A DNA stretch of 64,000 bases from Azophilus sp965200465 (lineage in GTDB: Bacteria > Pseudomonadota > Gammaproteobacteria > Pseudomonadales > Azotimanducaceae), in the NCBI GenBank assembly GCA_965200465.1, contig OZ241358.1:3844001-3908000 (forward strand), written 5' to 3'. The first letter of the stretch is position 1. Each line of letters opens with the position of its first letter. The notes beneath the pieces were generated by a model. That model made no database searches. It saw only the letters and a program-made list of their open reading frames with translations, and was not told the origin of the DNA. Shown one piece after another: positions 17,064 to 26,753 of the stretch. The position numbers were made by a program, and so were the translations under genes.

Positions 17064-17732
17064 ATGGCTGATCCGCCCCCAATGCCGGACTGGACCCAAA
17101 TTCGCACCGTCATGCTGGACATGGACGGCTGCCTCTTGGACCTCAAATACGACAACCAGTTGTGGAACGACCTAGTGCCGTCGCGCTATGGCCAAGCGCA
17201 GGGAATCAGCGCCGATGAGGCCCGGCGGCGTCTGTACGGGCACTTGCAGGGCGACATCCGGGACCTGGACTTCTACTGCATCGACTTTTGGACCCGCCGC
17301 ACCGCACTCGACATCATCGCCCTGCACCATGAGATGGCCCACCTCATCATCTACCGTCCCGGCGCCCGGGCTTTTCTGCGCTGGCTGCGCGGCAAGGACG
17401 TGCGGGTGCTGCTGGCGACCAACGCCCATCGCGCCAGCCTGGCGGTCAAGGACCGCCACTCCGGCCTGTGCGCCGAGGTCGAACGCGCCCTGTCCAGCCA
17501 TGACTTCGGCTGCGTGAAGGAGTCCGCGCCCTTTTGGGAGCGGCTGGCCGAAGCCGAACCCTTCAACCCCGCGCAAACCCTGTTCATCGACGACAGCCAA
17601 GCCGTGCTGGAGGCGGCGTCCGCCTTCGGCGTCGCCCACCTGCTGACGGTAAGGCAGCCGGACTCCACGCGACCGGCGCGGAGCAGCTTAAAATTTCCCG
17701 CCTTCGACGACTTCACCGAGATCATGGATTGA
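17064..17732 (+). CDS. yrfG: GMP/IMP nucleotidase YrfG (HAD family)
   Basis: 222 residues, the same length as the enteric protein. HAD motif I is MLDMDGCLLDLKYDN, followed by the family-specific WNDLVPSRYG. The alpha-helical cap contains DFYCIDFWTRR, then motif II LLATNAHR, the lysine region FGCVKESAPFW, and motif IV LFIDDSQAVLEAA. It dephosphorylates GMP/IMP (purine salvage/house-cleaning) in the cytoplasm. The ATG at 17064 is chosen from homologous length; the frame is open far upstream through the repeat element, which is not coding. Confidence 0.88.
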   Translation: MADPPPMPDWTQIRTVMLDMDGCLLDLKYDNQLWNDLVPSRYGQAQGISADEARRRLYGHLQGDIRDLDFYCIDFWTRRTALDIIALHHEMAHLIIYRPGARAFLRWLRGKDVRVLLATNAHRASLAVKDRHSGLCAEVERALSSHDFGCVKESAPFWERLAEAEPFNPAQTLFIDDSQAVLEAASAFGVAHLLTVRQPDSTRPARSSLKFPAFDDFTEIMD

Positions 17733-17794
17733 CGGGTTGATGCGGCGGGCGCTCTGGCATACTGTTCAGCATCCCGGCGCAATCAGAGGCGGCC

Positions 17795-19354
<1,560 letters not shown>

Positions 19355-19398
19355 CGCAGTGCGCCGCCCCGCTCGGTTTGCGACGTCGCCAGCTTTGC

Positions 19399-20967
19399 AT
19401 GAATGCTGGGCGCCCTAGTCTGGCCCTTCCCGCCAAGGTGTTGGCCGGTTTGCGGACCGACCGCCGGGCGCTGCAGGGCATTCGCCGGGGCGTTGAGAAG
19501 GAGAGCCTGCGGGCCAGCCCGGACGGGCGCCTGTCCCTGCGCCCGCATCCGCCAAGCCTAGGCGCCGCCCTGACCCACCCGCAAATCACCACGGACTTCT
19601 CGGAATCCCAGCTGGAGTTGATCACCGCCCCCCACGACACCCCGGAAGGCTGCATCCGCGAACTGGAGGACATCCACCGCTTCGTCCAGCAGGGCTTGGG
19701 AGACGAAATTCTGTGGGCCGCCTCCATGCCCTGCCTGCTGCTGCCGAACAGCGACATTCCCATCGGCCGCTACGGGAAGTCCAACATCGGCATGGCCAAG
19801 ACCGTCTATCGCCGCGGCCTCGGTCACCGCTACGGGCGCTTGATGCAGGCCATTTCCGGCATCCACTACAACTTCTCCGTGCCGGCCGCCTTTTGGCCGC
19901 GCTACGCCGAACTGCTGGGCCGCCGGGCGGACCAAGGCTTCATCACCGACCGCTACTTCGCCCTGATCCGCAACTTCCGCCGCCACAGTTGGCTGCTGAT
20001 CTATCTGTTCGCGGCCTCCCCGGCCATCTGCCGGGCCTTGGCCGGGGACGGCGGCCACGGCCTCAAGGCGTTCGACGCCGGCACCCTGCACCTGCCCCAC
20101 GCCACCTCCCTGCGCATGGGCCGCCTCGGCTACCAAAGCGACGCGCAAAGCAGCCTGCACATCTCCTACAACAGCTTGGACTCCTACGCCGCCACCATGC
20201 GCGAGGCGCTGACCAAGCCCTACCCGCCCTACGAGGCCATCGGCGTCAAGGTGGATGGCGAACACCGGCAGCTGAACGCCGCCCTGCTGCAGATCGAGAA
20301 CGAGTTCTACGGTGCCATACGCCCCAAGCGCCGCATCCAGCCGGGCGAGCGCCCGCTGACGGCGCTGCGGCGGCGCGGGGTGGAGTACGTCGAGGTGCGC
20401 TGCCTGGACCTCAACCCATTCCTGCCGGTGGGCATGGACGCTGCGCAAATGCGCTTTCTGGACTGCTTTCTGCTTTACTGCCTGCTGGCCCCCAGCCCAC
20501 CGGACAGCCCGGAAGAGTCCGCCGCTATCCAAGCGGACCAAGCGGCCGTCGTCGAGCGGGGGCGCGAGCCGGGATTGAGCCTCAGCGGCGGCGACCGGGA
20601 CGCCTTGGGGAACGCCGTCCTCGACCAGTGCGCAGGAGTGGCGGAACTGCTGGACGCGGCCCAGGCCACCAAACAGCACAGCCGCGTTCTCCATGCAATG
20701 CAGGCCCGCCTGCGCGACCCCAGCCGCACTCCTTCCGCCGCCTTGCTCGCGGCTTTGGCCGAAAGCAAGCTGACCTTCTTCCGCTTTGCGTTGAACCAAT
20801 CCGAGCGCCACCGCCGCTGGCTGGCGGAGCGGCCGCTTTCCGCCGAACAGCTGGCCGAGCATCGGCAGCGGGCCGCACAGTCCTGCGCAGCCCAGGCACG
20901 GATAGAGGCGGACGACAAGCTGAGCTTCAATGAATTCCTAACAAGTTACTTGGCCCTCCCGGAATGA
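19399..20967 (+). CDS. gshA: Glutamate-cysteine ligase (gammaproteobacterial type)
   Basis: 522 residues, close to the enteric GshA length. First step of glutathione synthesis. Typical blocks: GIRRGVEKESLR, ITTDFSESQLELITAP, the active-site region CLLLPNSDIPIGRYGKSNIG, ISGIHYNFSVP, and EYVEVRCLDLNPFLPVGM. The ATG at 19399 (MNAGRPSLAL) is preferred to the in-frame TTG seven codons before. The TGA overlaps the ATG of the next gene by 4 bases, implying coupling. This GshA family is largely restricted to Gammaproteobacteria and supports that placement. Confidence 0.94.
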   Translation: MNAGRPSLALPAKVLAGLRTDRRALQGIRRGVEKESLRASPDGRLSLRPHPPSLGAALTHPQITTDFSESQLELITAPHDTPEGCIRELEDIHRFVQQGLGDEILWAASMPCLLLPNSDIPIGRYGKSNIGMAKTVYRRGLGHRYGRLMQAISGIHYNFSVPAAFWPRYAELLGRRADQGFITDRYFALIRNFRRHSWLLIYLFAASPAICRALAGDGGHGLKAFDAGTLHLPHATSLRMGRLGYQSDAQSSLHISYNSLDSYAATMREALTKPYPPYEAIGVKVDGEHRQLNAALLQIENEFYGAIRPKRRIQPGERPLTALRRRGVEYVEVRCLDLNPFLPVGMDAAQMRFLDCFLLYCLLAPSPPDSPEESAAIQADQAAVVERGREPGLSLSGGDRDALGNAVLDQCAGVAELLDAAQATKQHSRVLHAMQARLRDPSRTPSAALLAALAESKLTFFRFALNQSERHRRWLAERPLSAEQLAEHRQRAAQSCAAQARIEADDKLSFNEFLTSYLALPE

Positions 20968-21815
20968 ACTTCCTGGCCCACTGCCTGATCGCCGACAAGG
21001 CGGCGCCGAAAAGCGCCGTCGCCCGCTGGACCGAACAAGCTGCCGGGCAACCGTTCAAGGCGGACCTCCCCAACCCGCCAATGAAGGCGCCGGCCAAACA
21101 AGCCAATCAATCCGCTCAGGAGGAAGACCTCAGCCGGTCAATCAACAGGATCGTTGACGCTGCGGAACCACGCCTCGAGCAGGCGCCGTCGCGCCCATCC
21201 GTCGGCCGGTTCGCCAACGGGGGCGGTGCAGTCCTTGGGCTGGCGGACGGCCTGATCGCCGGCGGCCTGCTGGGCGACTTCATCAAAGGCCCCGTGCCCA
21301 GCGCTTGGCCCAACGCCTTGCAGCTAGGGGTGCGTCTGCACCGGCGCATTGACGCCTACAGCAACGCCGCGCCCGAACTGCGGCGCAGCTACGCCCGCTT
21401 CCCGCCTGAATTGCGACGGTTCGCGCCCATCTTTGTGGATGTCATCGCCGACCACTGCTTGGCCTTGGACTGGGCGAACCACCATCCAGCGGAACTGCCC
21501 GTCTTCAGCGCCCGTTGCTACGCCCTGGCCGCCGCCGAAGCGCATCGGCTGCACGGGGATGGGCGGCGCTGCCTGAGCTGGTTGATCGAACGGGACCTAA
21601 TGTCCGGCTACCGGAACTACGAGGTCATGGAGCGGGGGCTTAAGAGCGTCACCCGCCGGTTGGCCCGTCAACATTTGGACGCCAGCCTGCTAGACTTCGT
21701 GGGCGGCGCATTGCCCAGCCTGCGGGCGGATTTCCAAGGCTACTTCCCCTTGTTGGTGGCGCATGGCCGGGAACAGGTTAAGGAGGCAGTGAGCAAGGCG
21801 GGGCCAGCGCAATGA
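20964..21815 (+). CDS. acpH: ACP phosphodiesterase-like protein (AcpH/DUF479) with an N-terminal insertion
   Basis: 283 residues against about 190-200 for the family. It begins with the canonical MNFLAH and continues after a gap with GGLLGDFIKG, LHRRIDAYSN, RFAPIFVDVIADHCLALDW and a C-terminal AHGREQVKEA. AcpH removes phosphopantetheine from acyl carrier protein. About 80 extra residues, roughly 13-92 and rich in Ala, Pro, Gln and Glu, separate MNFLAH from the GDF metal-site region. The insertion keeps the frame and looks unstructured. It overlaps gshA by 4 bases. The enzyme call is moderately sure; whether it is active with the insertion is unknown. Confidence 0.78.
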   Translation: MNFLAHCLIADKAAPKSAVARWTEQAAGQPFKADLPNPPMKAPAKQANQSAQEEDLSRSINRIVDAAEPRLEQAPSRPSVGRFANGGGAVLGLADGLIAGGLLGDFIKGPVPSAWPNALQLGVRLHRRIDAYSNAAPELRRSYARFPPELRRFAPIFVDVIADHCLALDWANHHPAELPVFSARCYALAAAEAHRLHGDGRRCLSWLIERDLMSGYRNYEVMERGLKSVTRRLARQHLDASLLDFVGGALPSLRADFQGYFPLLVAHGREQVKEAVSKAGPAQ

Positions 21816-21859
21816 GGCCCGGCAGCCTTGAACCTTAAGCGGATTGTGGAGGAGCGATT

Positions 21860-22852
21860 TTGAAAGCGGTGTTGTGCAAGGCCTTCGGGCCGCCGGAAAG
21901 CCTGGTGCTGGAGGATGTCCCGGAGCCGGTTGCGGGGGACGAGGAGGTGTTGATCGACGTCCGGGCGGCGGCGCTGAACTTCCCGGACGTGCTGATGATC
22001 GCCGGCAAGTACCAAAGCCAGCCGGCCTTCCCCTTTTCCCCCGGCGGCGAGATCGCCGGAACCGTTCTCTCGGCGGGCGCCAAGGTCACTGGGTTCGCCC
22101 CCGGCGACCAAGTGTTCGGCGCCACCTGGTTCGGCGGCCTTGCCGAACGGACGGTCGCCCCAGCGGCTAGGCTCATGCGCAAACCAGCCTCCATGAGCTT
22201 CGCCGAGGCCGCCGGCGTCACCACCACCTACGGCACCTCCTACTACGCTTTGAAGGACCGGGCGAATCTGCGTCCCGGGGAGAACCTGCTGGTGCTCGGC
22301 GCCGCTGGCGGCGTCGGCATCGCCGCCGTGCAGCTCGGCAAGGCGCTGGGCGCCCGGGTCATCGCCGCCGCCAGCACCCAAGAGAAGCTGAAGGCGGCCG
22401 CCGAAGCCGGCGCGGACGAGCTGATCGACTACAGCGACGGCCAATTGAAGGACCGGGTGAAGGCCCTGACCGACGGCAAGGGCGCGGACGTCATCTACGA
22501 CCCGGTGGGCGGCGTCCTGTTCGACCAAGTGCTGCGCTGCATCAACTGGTACGGGCGCATTTTGGTCATCGGCTTCACCGCCGGGGAGATTCCCAAGGCG
22601 CCCATCAACCTGATTCTGCTGAAGAGCTGCCAGGTGGTCGGCGTCTTCTATGGCGCTTGGAGCGCCCGCGCCCCCGAAGAGAGCGCCGCCAACTTCCGCG
22701 AACTGCTGGACATGTTCGAGGCCGGCAAGCTCAAGCCCTTGATCGGGCGCAGCTATCCCTTGGAGCGCTACGCGGACGCCCTGAACGACCTCTCCGGACG
22801 CCGCGCCATCGGCAAGATCGTCGTCAGCATGGGCGATGAGTCCAACCGATGA
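21860..22852 (+). CDS. NADPH:quinone oxidoreductase-type zinc-independent medium-chain dehydrogenase
   Basis: 330 residues. The N-terminal GroES-like domain (VRAAALNFPDVLMIAGKY, FSPGGEIAGTV, GFAPGDQVFG) lacks catalytic zinc cysteines. The Rossmann domain has LVLGAAGGVGIAAVQLGKALGA and VIYDPVGGVLFDQ. These are signs of the quinone oxidoreductase/crotonyl-CoA-like branch that reduces quinones or enones with NADPH. The start is TTG at 21860 with GGAGGAG about 8 bases before; no ATG fits. Alone between acpH and dsbB; substrate not assignable. Confidence 0.85.
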   Translation: MKAVLCKAFGPPESLVLEDVPEPVAGDEEVLIDVRAAALNFPDVLMIAGKYQSQPAFPFSPGGEIAGTVLSAGAKVTGFAPGDQVFGATWFGGLAERTVAPAARLMRKPASMSFAEAAGVTTTYGTSYYALKDRANLRPGENLLVLGAAGGVGIAAVQLGKALGARVIAAASTQEKLKAAAEAGADELIDYSDGQLKDRVKALTDGKGADVIYDPVGGVLFDQVLRCINWYGRILVIGFTAGEIPKAPINLILLKSCQVVGVFYGAWSARAPEESAANFRELLDMFEAGKLKPLIGRSYPLERYADALNDLSGRRAIGKIVVSMGDESNR

Positions 22853-22982
22853 GACCTTGCCCCAAACCTGGGAGCAGGGACGGAACGGCGGCAAACCCCT
22901 TGTTCCGTCCGTCCGTCCGGATCCTTTGCAGTGTCAGCGATGCCCTCTGCCGAGGGGTGCGTCCCGAGGACGGGAAACACCC

Positions 22983-23465
22983 GTGAGACTGAGCCTCAAC
23001 AGCGCGGACTACGCCCTCGCCATCGTGCTGCTGGCCGGCGGCATCCTGTTCGGCGCGGAAGTTTTGGAGCACGGCGCCGGCATGGCGCCCTGCCCGCTTT
23101 GCCTGATGCAGCGGCTGTGGTTCTACATGGCGGCGTTCGCCGCCTACGCCGGGCTGCTGCACAACCCGCGTTGGGGCATCTATCCGCTGCTCACCATCAT
23201 CGCTGCGCTGGCCGGCGGCGGCTTCTCCCTGCGCCAGCTTTGGCTGCAAAGCCTGCCAGACGGCCAAGCGCCCGGCTGCGCCGCGCCCGTGTCGCAACTG
23301 CTGGAGAACGGCATGTACGGCGAGGCGCTGTCCTCCATGTTCTTCGGCGCCGGCGACTGCACGGCAGTCGACGCCGTGCTGGGCGTCAACCTGGCGGTCT
23401 GGGCGCTGCTTGGGTTCGCCGCCGCCATCGCCTTGGCGGTGCTGCAATGGCGGGCGCGGTCATAG
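22983..23465 (+). CDS. dsbB: Disulfide bond formation protein DsbB
   Basis: 160 residues with four membrane helices. The redox-active cysteine pairs are Cys37/Cys40 (PCPLC) and Cys99/Cys126 (GCAAP and GDCTAVD), so it can reoxidise DsbA and pass electrons to quinone. RLWFYMAAFAAYAG and a GGFSLRQLWLQ segment fit the family. GTG at 22983 is used because the first helix follows at once; the frame is open to 22836, but those residues contain extra cysteines not typical of DsbB. No dsbA nearby. Confidence 0.9.
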   Translation: MRLSLNSADYALAIVLLAGGILFGAEVLEHGAGMAPCPLCLMQRLWFYMAAFAAYAGLLHNPRWGIYPLLTIIAALAGGGFSLRQLWLQSLPDGQAPGCAAPVSQLLENGMYGEALSSMFFGAGDCTAVDAVLGVNLAVWALLGFAAAIALAVLQWRARS

Positions 23466-23489
23466 CTTTGAGCAAACCCAAGTTTGTTT

Positions 23490-23843
23490 ATGAAGAGCGG
23501 GGTTGAAACACTCCAACTGACCGGTTGGAAAGGTGGTTGCCGGGGTTTGAGGATTCTGCTGGAAGACCGTAGGCGCTTATTTGAACCCCTCCGCCGCCGG
23601 CTTGAAAAGGAACCTGTGGTTATGGAATTTCCTCCGGGCGATCCCGGACCCAAGCGGTGCGACGTTCTGGCGTCACCTTCCTTCTGGGAGCAATGCCCTG
23701 AGTTTAGGAAATCTGCAATCGGAATTTGGATGAAGGAGCATGGCGATGCGCCTTGGGAGCATCATGAACCGCCAAGATACGTTGGCAAACTCTCGATTGC
23801 TCCGAGCATCAACATAAGAATTCAAGCAAAAATTGCCAAATGA
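23490..23843 (+). CDS. Hypothetical protein, 117 aa
   Basis: I do not recognise this protein. It is basic in the first half (many Arg), then has a conserved-looking segment CDVLASPSFWEQCPEFRKS followed by AIGIWMKEHGDAPWEHH. The codon use is more A/T-rich than dsbB or the genes after. A TTG at 23484 is an alternative start; no clear ribosome site. Its stop codon lies one base from the end of the 183-bp repeat element, so the element may have truncated or redefined its 3' end. It could be a real small gene or chance coding. Confidence 0.4.
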   Translation: MKSGVETLQLTGWKGGCRGLRILLEDRRRLFEPLRRRLEKEPVVMEFPPGDPGPKRCDVLASPSFWEQCPEFRKSAIGIWMKEHGDAPWEHHEPPRYVGKLSIAPSINIRIQAKIAK

Positions 23844-23844
23844 A

Positions 23845-24027
23845 ATATGGGGGACTCATATAGCAAAATACGCAGCCCTTGTCTTGACGCCCATATAGTG
23901 GCAACGAGCCGTGAGAGCTGCAGTGTGGACGGATGGCCGGACGCTGGCCGCCACCAACGGGGGTGACTCCGCCCGCCACCAACCGTTCGCGTGGGCTTGC
24001 GTGTTTTGCTACATAAGTCCCCAATAT
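23845..24027. mobile_element. Second MITE-like element (183 bp) with ~34-bp terminal inverted repeats
   Basis: The left end runs ATATGGGGGACTCATATAG then CAAAATACGC-AGCCC. The right end, reverse-complemented, runs ATATTGGGGACTTATGTAG then CAAAACACGC-AAGCCC. The two arms match at about 29 of 34 positions. The middle has no ORF. The GGGGACT near the ends resembles the other repeat family only slightly, so this is treated as a separate type. No clear target duplication was found; AT-rich borders are compatible with a short one. Confidence 0.72.
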
Positions 24028-24054
24028 GGTGATAGGTGGCGTTGGGGCAAGAAA

Positions 24055-24102
24055 CCATCAGGGGGGAGCAATGAGGGGGGAGCCATGAGGGGGGAAGCAA
24101 TG
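24055..24102 (+). repeat. Tandem triplication of a Shine-Dalgarno/start unit
   Basis: Three consecutive units of about 14-15 bases, each G-rich (AGGGGGGAGC or AGGGGGGAAGC) and each ending in ATG (24071, 24085, 24100). The last two ATGs share a frame and the first does not. The unit therefore supplies up to three ribosome sites for the following gene and could arise by slippage. Confidence 0.75.
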
Positions 24103-24573
24103 AAATTCTGGTTTATGGGCGCCGGCTTGGCGCTGGCTGCCGCTTTGGCGGCGGCGCAGGAAGGGGGCGCGGCGGCGGACGTCGCCGCCATTCGGCAACT
24201 GCAGGCCGACTGGAACGCGGCGGTGGAGCAAGGCAGCATCAAGGGCTACCTAGCCGTGCTGGATGCGGATGTGGAGCTGCTGCCCACGGACGCCCCACCC
24301 ATCCGCGGGCGGGACAACTACGGCCAATTCCTGCAGCCCGTGTTCAAGCAGGACCGCTATGAAGTCGAGGTGGTGGACCCGGGCGAGGTGGTGGTGGCCG
24401 GCAACATCGCCTACGCCCGCTACGACTACGTCATCCACCGCTTCCCGGCCGGCGGCGGCGAACCAGTCAGCAGCCGCCGCAAGTTCCTAGACGTGCTGCG
24501 CCGTCAGGAGGACGGCGCCTGGCGGGTGCTGAAGCACATCTGGAACTACAACGAACCCGGCGTGACGCCTTGA
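24100..24573 (+). CDS. Secreted SnoaL/DUF4440-like (ketosteroid isomerase-fold) protein
   Basis: 157 residues. Signal peptide MKFWFMGAGLALAAALAAAQ, then an NTF2-like domain: AAIRQLQADWNAAVEQGSI, VLDADVELLPTDAPPIRGRD, a central beta region, and RRKFLDVLRRQEDGAWRV. This is the pattern of DUF4440/SnoaL-like proteins, which bind small hydrophobic molecules or act as isomerases; no specific activity can be given. The start at 24100 follows GGGGGAAGC. It precedes the cytochrome/PQQ-type dehydrogenase by 206 bases in the same direction, so a functional link is possible. Confidence 0.75.
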   Translation: MKFWFMGAGLALAAALAAAQEGGAAADVAAIRQLQADWNAAVEQGSIKGYLAVLDADVELLPTDAPPIRGRDNYGQFLQPVFKQDRYEVEVVDPGEVVVAGNIAYARYDYVIHRFPAGGGEPVSSRRKFLDVLRRQEDGAWRVLKHIWNYNEPGVTP

Positions 24574-24779
24574 GCGCGCAGCGCCTCCCAGCACGAAAAA
24601 CCACGCCAAGGCGGCCCCATCGCCGTACTGGGCTCCTTACTTGGAACGCATGGCCGGCCGGTTTGCGGAGCGCTTTCGAAATGCCAAGCGCGGCTCCTTC
24701 CAAGACTGTTCTGAAATCGTGTACTTCAATCGAGCATGGCGAAGGGAGGCCAAATCTCCCTTGGGTTGGTGGGCTGAGA

Positions 24780-26573
24780 ATGATTGTCGTCCTGATGTTT
24801 TGGCTGGCAAGCCCCGCTTTTGCGTCCCCAGCGCCGGTGAATGATCCGCAAGCCCTGTTCGATGCGCGGTGCAGCCATTGCCATGAGGGCAACGTGCCGC
24901 GGGCGCCGCATTTCATCACTTTTCAGTTGATCGGCAGCGACGCCATCCACGCCTCCCTCACCGAGGGGACCATGCGGGAGCACGTCAAGGATTTGAGCGA
25001 GGCGCAGCGGCGGGCGTTGGCGGACCATCTGGGCGGCGCCGTCAAAGCGGCGGTGCCGGCGAAGCTGTGCGCAACGCCCATGCCGCCCCGCACAGCGGCT
25101 AAGCCGCGCCTTGAAGGTTGGGGTCTGAACTTGGAGAACACTCGCTTCGTGCCGGCGGAAATCGCCAAGCTGTCGGCGGCGGACGTGCCGAAACTGGCCG
25201 TAAAGTGGGCGTTCGCCTATCCCGGCGCCACCCGCGCCCGCAGCCAGCCGAGTGTGCATGGCGGCCTGGCCTACGTCGGCAGCCAGGACGGCACGGTCTA
25301 TGCGCTGGACTTAGCCAGCGGCTGCGCCCACTGGACCTTCAAGGCGGACACCGAAGTGCGCTCCTCAGTCAGCCCCGACGCCTCCGGCCAAAGGCTTTTC
25401 TTCGGCGACATTCGCGGCTACCTGTACGCGGTGCGGGCGCAGGACGGCGCCCTCCTCTGGCGCACCCTGGTGCATGACCACCCGGACGTCACCCTGACCG
25501 GCTCGCCCCGCTACCACGAAGGCCGCATCTATGCGCCGCTGTCCTCCAAGGAGTGGGCCAGCGCCGCCGACCCGGCCTATTCCTGCTGCACCTTCCGCGG
25601 CGGCGTCGTCGCCTTGGACGCCGAGGACGGCCGCATTCTGTGGACGGGTTATTCGATACCGGAAGCACCGGCGCAAGTGGGCGAGAACTCCAGCGGCCTG
25701 CCGCGCTTCGCGCCCGCCGGAGCGCCGATATGGAACAGCCCCACGCTGGACGCCAAGCGCCAACGCCTCTATTCCGGCACCGGCGAGTCCTACACTTCGC
25801 CGGCGGTGGCCACCAGCGACGCAGTGCTGGCCTTTGACCTGCAAACCGGCGCCCTGGCTTGGTGGCGCCAGTCATTGGCCGGGGACGCTTGGAACATGGC
25901 CTGCTTCATCGGCGGCGGCGAGAACTGTCCAGAAGAGAACGGCCCGGACCTGGACATCGGCGCACCGCCCATGCTGGTGCGTTTGGACGGCGGGCGGGAA
26001 ATCTTGGTGGCGGGGCAAAAATCCGGCCAGGTGTTCGCCTTGGACCCGGACGACGGCGGCAAGCTGCTCTGGGAGGTGCGTTTGGGGCGCGGCGGCTTCG
26101 CCGGCGGCGTCCACTGGGGCATGGCGGCCGGGGAAGGCCGCATCTACGCGCCCATAGCGGACACCGAGTTCACCGGCGAGGAGCAGGGCGAACCCAAGCC
26201 CGGCCTGTTCGCCCTGGACCCCGCCACTGGCGAGACTCTCTGGCACACCCCGGCCCCCGACGTCTGCGCCCCCCAAGACCGCCCCGCCTGCGACCCCGGC
26301 TTTTCCGCCGCCGTCACCGCCATCCCCGGCGTGGTGTTCGCCGGCGCCTTCGACGGCCACCTGCGCGCCTACGCCGCCGCCGACGGCCGCATCCTGTGGG
26401 ACTTCAACACCAACCGCCCGTTCCCAACCGTCTCCGGCGCACAGGCCCACGGCGGCGCCATAGAATCCGACGGCCCGGTCATCGCCGAAGGCCATGTCCT
26501 GGTCAACTCCGGCTACCTGTTCGGCGACCGCATGCCCGGCAACCTCCTGCTGGCCTTCGCACCCGCCAAATAG
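24780..26573 (+). CDS. Cytochrome c/PQQ-type beta-propeller dehydrogenase (polyvinyl-alcohol dehydrogenase-like)
   Basis: 597 residues. Signal peptide MIVVLMFWLASPAFA, then a short heme c domain with CSHCH (Cys31, Cys34, His35). After it come repeated propeller blades, for example YVGSQDGTVYALDLASG, FFGDIRGYLYAVRAQDGAL and GVVALDAEDGRILW. A single N-terminal heme fused before a PQQ propeller is the layout of polyvinyl alcohol dehydrogenase (cytochrome). It is probably a periplasmic quinoprotein oxidising a secondary or polymeric alcohol and passing electrons to cytochromes. The ATG at 24780 is chosen for the signal peptide; the frame is open upstream. Substrate unknown. Confidence 0.82.
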   Translation: MIVVLMFWLASPAFASPAPVNDPQALFDARCSHCHEGNVPRAPHFITFQLIGSDAIHASLTEGTMREHVKDLSEAQRRALADHLGGAVKAAVPAKLCATPMPPRTAAKPRLEGWGLNLENTRFVPAEIAKLSAADVPKLAVKWAFAYPGATRARSQPSVHGGLAYVGSQDGTVYALDLASGCAHWTFKADTEVRSSVSPDASGQRLFFGDIRGYLYAVRAQDGALLWRTLVHDHPDVTLTGSPRYHEGRIYAPLSSKEWASAADPAYSCCTFRGGVVALDAEDGRILWTGYSIPEAPAQVGENSSGLPRFAPAGAPIWNSPTLDAKRQRLYSGTGESYTSPAVATSDAVLAFDLQTGALAWWRQSLAGDAWNMACFIGGGENCPEENGPDLDIGAPPMLVRLDGGREILVAGQKSGQVFALDPDDGGKLLWEVRLGRGGFAGGVHWGMAAGEGRIYAPIADTEFTGEEQGEPKPGLFALDPATGETLWHTPAPDVCAPQDRPACDPGFSAAVTAIPGVVFAGAFDGHLRAYAAADGRILWDFNTNRPFPTVSGAQAHGGAIESDGPVIAEGHVLVNSGYLFGDRMPGNLLLAFAPAK

Positions 26574-26753
26574 GCAATGCGATGGGCATTGGAGCAGCGA
26601 GCGGGTTGCGCCTTCGGAATGCCCATCAACAAATGGGCGTTGTCGAAAGAGACCGCATCGTCTAGACTAAGCGTCTGCATGGCGGTAAGCCGTGCAAACC
26701 ACGGGACAGCGAGCAATGAGGATGTCTCGCCCAAAAAGGACCGGGGGAAACGC

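Noticed and set aside
19558..20862. 434-residue minus-strand frame opposite gshA
   Set aside because: Shadow of a well-supported gshA; no recognisable domain and no ribosome site.
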